Shown: piece by piece, positions 6,699 to 9,497 of the stretch
Layout: each line of letters starts with the position of its first letter
How positions within the stretch are numbered: the first letter of the stretch is position 1
From: CAVWDI01 sp046259385
GTDB taxonomy: Bacteria; Chloroflexota; Anaerolineae; Anaerolineales; UBA4823
Assembly (NCBI GenBank): GCA_046259385.1
Contig: JBJYWI010000277.1
Location: 1 to 9,497, forward strand
Length of the DNA stretch: 9,497 nt
Reading direction: 5' to 3'
Program-made: the position numbers and the translations under genes
Notes under the pieces: generated by a model
Told to the model about the DNA's origin: nothing
The model's input: only the letters and a program-made list of their open reading frames with translations
Databases searched by the model: none

Positions 6699-8099
6699 TT
6701 ATTTGATCGGTAAAGATATTACAAAATCGCTGCCTTTACCTTTTACACTTTTAAGTGTGATATTACCACCATGCGTATTCACAATCTCACGCGCAATTGT
6801 TAATCCAAGCCCCAGTCCTTGTGGAAATCGTTTGTTTTCTCTGCTGCGATAAAAAGGCTCAAAAATTCGCTGTTGTTCTTCATTTGAGATTCCAAGACCG
6901 CTATCGCTGACTTGAATAAGTACCTTCTCCTTTGTAGATTTTGCTGTAAGGGCAATTTTCCCCGTACTGGAAGTATATTTGATCGCATTGCTGATCAAAT
7001 TTCCGATTACCTGTGCCATTCGGTCCGGATCAATTTCAATTTGAGGGAGATTTTCCTGGATGTTGGTCTCCCATAAAAGTCCTTTATCTACTGCAAGAGC
7101 ACGCCAGTGGAGAATTTCTGAAGAAAGCCATTCATTAAGACTAATTCTGCTTAGATTCAATTTAAGCGTTCCCAAAATCTGTCCATGCAGTTGAGCAAGA
7201 TCATCAAGCATGGGCTGCATCCTGGAAATTTCATTTTCCATACCATCCAACAACTCTTTTCGTATTATTGGATCTTCACCCGCTGGTTGTTTCAAGGCGT
7301 GGATTGCAGACAGGATGGCTCCTAATGGCCTACCCAGCTCATGAACAAGGTTTGCCAGCAATCTTCGGCGCATCTCTTCCATATTCTTTAATCGTTTGGC
7401 TAGGAAATTAACCCCTTGGATTAATTGTTGAATTTCTTGCGGTCCTTCTAACTCAATTTCCTCTGTAGATTGCCCATATGCGATATGTGTTACAGAATTT
7501 ACTGTCTTTATTATCGGTCTTTGGAGCATGCTGGCAAGCAGAATTCCAACTCCAAGACCAAAAAAAATTTCCAGCCCAAGTATCAATAGAATAAGATTTC
7601 GAAGCCGACTAAATTGAGATGCAGTCCCTTCAAGCGTTTGTGTTAGCCCGATAATCCCTATCAATTTCTTTTCATAGCTAAAAACCGGTATCAATGCTTC
7701 ACCGGATTGAGTGAACCAACCGTATGTTATGGTGATACTCGGATTTCCTTTCTGAGCTTCCCCTAACCCCTCAAATTCTTTCCAAATTTCTTGGGGACTC
7801 TCTAACTCCGGATCAATAGCAAAAATGTTCCCATCCGGACTGAATAGAACAATCTGGGCTTCAACATCATAGCTTAACCGGGTTGCAATTTTATTCGCAG
7901 CTTCTTGATCTGACCAGATTTCTGGATGTACTTCAAATAAATCGCTGATCAAATTTGCGCTTTCCGAAAGAGAATTTGAAAGGTTTGCTAAAAAGAACTG
8001 GGTTTCGATAATATAGGTTAGAGCTGCAGCTACAAGCGGGGCGGTCGCAAGTATTGGTAGTAAGTGACTGATAATAAATCGACTACGCAGTGTATTCAT
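6699..8099 (-). CDS. Membrane-bound sensor histidine kinase (HAMP-HisKA-HATPase)
   Basis: A 466-residue kinase. A first membrane helix (about 9-31) and a second (about 167-191) enclose some 135 extracytoplasmic residues with no recognised sensor fold, including FSPDGNIFAID (86-96) and later IPVFSYEKKLIGIIG (137-151), a single-Cache or PAS-like layout. A HAMP linker follows (about 192-245). The phospho-acceptor His253 lies in NLVHELGRPLGAIL, where GR replaces the usual RT of HELRTPL. The ATPase part has N-box NLISNAIKYT (367-376), G1 DSGLGI (399-404), F-box IFEPFYR (412-418) and G2 GLGLGLTIA (428-436), all intact. It starts at ATG 8099, overlapping the response regulator stop by ATGA, so the pair is co-translated and should act together. 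The stimulus cannot be read from the sequence. Convergent with rpe. Confidence 0.95.
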   Translation of the reverse strand: MNTLRSRFIISHLLPILATAPLVAAALTYIIETQFFLANLSNSLSESANLISDLFEVHPEIWSDQEAANKIATRLSYDVEAQIVLFSPDGNIFAIDPELESPQEIWKEFEGLGEAQKGNPSITITYGWFTQSGEALIPVFSYEKKLIGIIGLTQTLEGTASQFSRLRNLILLILGLEIFFGLGVGILLASMLQRPIIKTVNSVTHIAYGQSTEEIELEGPQEIQQLIQGVNFLAKRLKNMEEMRRRLLANLVHELGRPLGAILSAIHALKQPAGEDPIIRKELLDGMENEISRMQPMLDDLAQLHGQILGTLKLNLSRISLNEWLSSEILHWRALAVDKGLLWETNIQENLPQIEIDPDRMAQVIGNLISNAIKYTSSTGKIALTAKSTKEKVLIQVSDSGLGISNEEQQRIFEPFYRSRENKRFPQGLGLGLTIAREIVNTHGGNITLKSVKGKGSDFVISLPIK

Positions 8100-8800
8100 T
8101 GCCCACTTTTTGGTATTATAAGTTTATAGCCTACTCCACGCACATTTATAATCCTCTGTGGGTTATTTGGATCTTTTTCAATTTTTTCTCTTAACCAGCG
8201 CATGTGTACATATACGACTTGAGGTTCACCTGCATATTCCGCTCCCCACACCTGCGCAATTAGATCGTCGGTTGAAACCACCTTACCTTCATTTATTGCA
8301 AGCACGTGCAGAACCGAGAACTCCCTTGCTGGAAGATCGATAGATTTACCTGAAAGAAAAACGGTATGTGCACCTGGATCGATGACTAGATCGCCAATAA
8401 TGACTTGTTGATTTTCCCTTTGTACAGCAGTTTTGTGTTCACTGCGTCGAAGTACTGCTTTTATTCGGGAGAGTAATATGTCGGGATTAAATGGTTTTGT
8501 TATGTAATCATCAGCGCCTAATTCCAAGCCCAGGATAGTGTCAATTTCTCTCCTGCGAGCGGTAACAAAAATTACTGGAATATCGAGCTTGTTGCGAAAG
8601 TGTTTCAGAGCGTCAAGACCATCCATGCCTGGTAATCCCACATCGAGCAGAATTAGATCTGGGCGGATTCTTTCCGCCATTACAATTGCTGTTTCTGCAT
8701 CTTCTGCAGTAATGGCTTGATATCCAGCTTGTTCCAGCTGTAAACTAAGACTCCTTCGCAATAATGTATCATCATCAACAACCAGTATTTTTTTTGCCAT
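8096..8800 (-). CDS. OmpR/PhoB-family response regulator
   Basis: A 234-residue two-domain regulator. The receiver (about 1-118) has the acidic pocket VVDDD (Asp9, Asp10), phospho-acceptor Asp53 in LILLDVGLPGMDG, Thr80 in FVTA, and Lys102 in TKPF. The C-terminal winged helix (about 135-230) shows LPAREFSVLHVLA, the recognition helix region VVYVHMRWLREKIEKD, and the closing INVRGVGYKL hairpin. It should be phosphorylated by the kinase encoded just downstream and bind DNA as a dimer; targets are unknown. The frame stays open upstream to a TTG at 8866, but the extra residues are hydrophobic and foreign to the family, whereas MAKKILVVDDD at ATG 8800 is the standard opening, so I choose 8800. The ribosome site there is weak (GGGCTGC). 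The stop overlaps the kinase start. Confidence 0.95.
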   Translation of the reverse strand: MAKKILVVDDDTLLRRSLSLQLEQAGYQAITAEDAETAIVMAERIRPDLILLDVGLPGMDGLDALKHFRNKLDIPVIFVTARRREIDTILGLELGADDYITKPFNPDILLSRIKAVLRRSEHKTAVQRENQQVIIGDLVIDPGAHTVFLSGKSIDLPAREFSVLHVLAINEGKVVSTDDLIAQVWGAEYAGEPQVVYVHMRWLREKIEKDPNNPQRIINVRGVGYKLIIPKSGQ

Positions 8801-8828
8801 AATGCAGCCCAGAGGATACAGAATTAAG

Positions 8829-8845
8829 AGGATTTTTATAATCCT
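8829..8845 (-). promoter_or_regulatory. Small leader hairpin before the response regulator
   Basis: On the minus strand AGGATT and AATCCT form a 6-bp stem with a 5-base loop, about 30 bases before the response regulator ATG. No T run follows, so it is not a normal terminator for the BatE-like gene; it may shape the leader mRNA. Confidence 0.3.
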
Positions 8846-8874
8846 TATAGGCAATATTTGCGACAATCCACTCG

Positions 8875-8893
8875 ATTATATCCTTGAATCAAG
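8875..8893 (-). promoter_or_regulatory. Candidate promoter and 11-bp palindrome for the two-component operon
   Basis: On the minus strand a perfect TATAAT lies at 8875-8880. It is preceded by the palindrome CTTGA-T-TCAAG (8883-8893), just upstream where the spacer would be. No good -35 box is at normal distance; TTGAAA occurs 21 bases away. A promoter with a poor -35 and a dyad in the spacer fits activation or repression by a DNA-binding protein. The whole 120-base gap (8801-8920) is otherwise non-coding. Confidence 0.4.
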
Positions 8894-8920
8894 TCTCACT
8901 ATTTCAAAGCTAATCACTCG

Positions 8921-9497
8921 TTATAGCCCTGAAGACGTTGTTGTATTTGCGACTAATTCAACAGATGCTGCGGGCACCCATCCTTCCTCGGTGTTTCCCA
9001 TGGTTGATAACTTAACCCAACCTCCCTGAGCATCAACGAGCAGAACTTCAGCTCCGGATTCCAGGTAATGATCGGATATATAAGCTTCACCTGGCTGGCT
9101 GCTCAAAGGAATTTCTACAGCAGTTACAACTGCAGATGGTTTGATCTCCTCCACAATTATTCGACTTCCTAAAGATAGACCCACAATCAAGAAGAGTGTC
9201 GCGGACATAAATAAACAAGCAAATACAATAACCCGCATTATGTAGGTTTTTGACATTTGGAAAAACAGAAATAAGACAAAAATTAAAAACCATAGACCGA
9301 GGGTTAGAATAGCAGTTTCATTAAAGGAAAATATTCGACCAGTAAGATCCGCGATACTGTAAATCAGGCTTCTTGATGCTGCCGCTTCGTTTATTAAATC
9401 ATTGTTCTCAGCTTGCAAGATCCGGATATTGTTTCGTATTTCTTGATCTCGAGGATCCAACCTGAGTGCTCGTCTGTAATTCAATAAAGCATGTCCC
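8921..9497 (-). CDS. BatE-like TPR/SH3 membrane protein, N-terminus cut by window edge
   Basis: The frame is open through the right edge, so the visible 191 residues are the C-terminal part. The first residues, HALLNYRRALRLDPRDQEI, are a tetratricopeptide repeat helix pair ending (the ALxLDPxD form). Two membrane segments follow (ILTLGLWFLIFVLFLFFQM, then MRVIVFACLFMSATLFLIVG), then an extracytoplasmic SH3-type domain with VEIPLSSQPGEA, VLLVDAQGGWVKL and EEGWVPAASVELV. TPR, two helices and a C-terminal SH3 is the plan of BatE proteins of the Bat (Bacteroides aerotolerance) operons, which occur with MoxR ATPases and von Willebrand A-domain proteins; the exact role is not settled. Genes beyond the right edge would be expected to include batA/B/D-like members. 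A TTG at 9484 in the frame is internal to the TPR, not a start. The gene lies 120 bases upstream of the response regulator, same strand. Confidence 0.8.
   Translation of the reverse strand, partial: GHALLNYRRALRLDPRDQEIRNNIRILQAENNDLINEAAASRSLIYSIADLTGRIFSFNETAILTLGLWFLIFVLFLFFQMSKTYIMRVIVFACLFMSATLFLIVGLSLGSRIIVEEIKPSAVVTAVEIPLSSQPGEAYISDHYLESGAEVLLVDAQGGWVKLSTMGNTEEGWVPAASVELVANTTTSSGL

Noticed and set aside
6686..6707. ATCAAA/TTTGAT inverted repeat between rpe and the histidine kinase as a two-way terminator
   Set aside because: The stem is only 6 bp and AT-rich, and no T run follows it on either strand.
8801..8866. 22-residue N-terminal extension of the response regulator from a TTG
   Set aside because: The extension is hydrophobic and unlike receiver domains, has no ribosome site, and would cover the leader hairpin; ATG 8800 gives the standard MAKKILVVDDD opening.
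9482..9484. TTG as start of the BatE-like protein
   Set aside because: The upstream codons to the right edge continue the TPR helix (GHALLNYRRAL), so the protein begins outside the window.
1..9497. Mobile element, phage, defence or CRISPR content
   Set aside because: No transposase, integrase, spaced repeats, tRNA-type attachment sites or abrupt change of base use were seen; all genes are of ordinary chromosomal type.

Overview
The window is a 9.5 kb piece of bacterial chromosome, roughly 40% GC and densely coded, with ordinary housekeeping, membrane and regulatory genes. No mobile element, CRISPR array, tRNA or rRNA was seen. The gene set suggests a member of the Chloroflexota, most likely an Anaerolineae-type lineage. 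The main pointers are a TGS-domain nucleoside kinase, a histidine kinase whose H-box reads HELGRPL instead of HELRTPL, and a BatE-like TPR/SH3 membrane protein. This placement is inference from gene style, not a phylogenetic result.

Left part (1-1908, minus strand): the first 426 codons of a uridine kinase-like nucleoside kinase, cut by the left edge. Upstream of it is a small DUF4870 membrane protein with a very acidic N-terminal tail. An intrinsic terminator at 1347-1376 separates the two, so the kinase is probably transcribed on its own.

Central part (2131-5167, minus strand): a self-contained efflux-type cassette. A TetR-family repressor comes first, then a 14-TM DHA2 drug/H+ antiporter, then a YwiC-like polytopic membrane protein whose longest reading overlaps the antiporter end. 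The tetR promoter has a TTGACA -35 box, and a near-palindromic TetR-type operator (TGACCGGTCG core) covers the expected start point, indicating autorepression. The antiporter also has a plausible promoter of its own, with a short hairpin whose 3' arm is its Shine-Dalgarno.

Divergent from tetR (5302-6668, plus strand): rpiA and rpe, overlapping by ATGA. Together they interconvert the pentose phosphates of the non-oxidative pentose phosphate pathway.

Right part (6699-9497, minus strand): an OmpR/PhoB-family response regulator and its membrane histidine kinase, overlapping by ATGA and preceded by a leader with a TATAAT box, an 11-bp palindrome and a small hairpin. Upstream of these is the C-terminal part of a BatE-like protein (TPR end, two membrane segments, SH3 domain) cut by the right edge.

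I did not find a clearly new system. The points most worth checking are the TetR operator and the range of its regulon, the occluded ribosome site of the antiporter, the transporter/YwiC pairing with its uncertain start, and the variant H-box of the histidine kinase.
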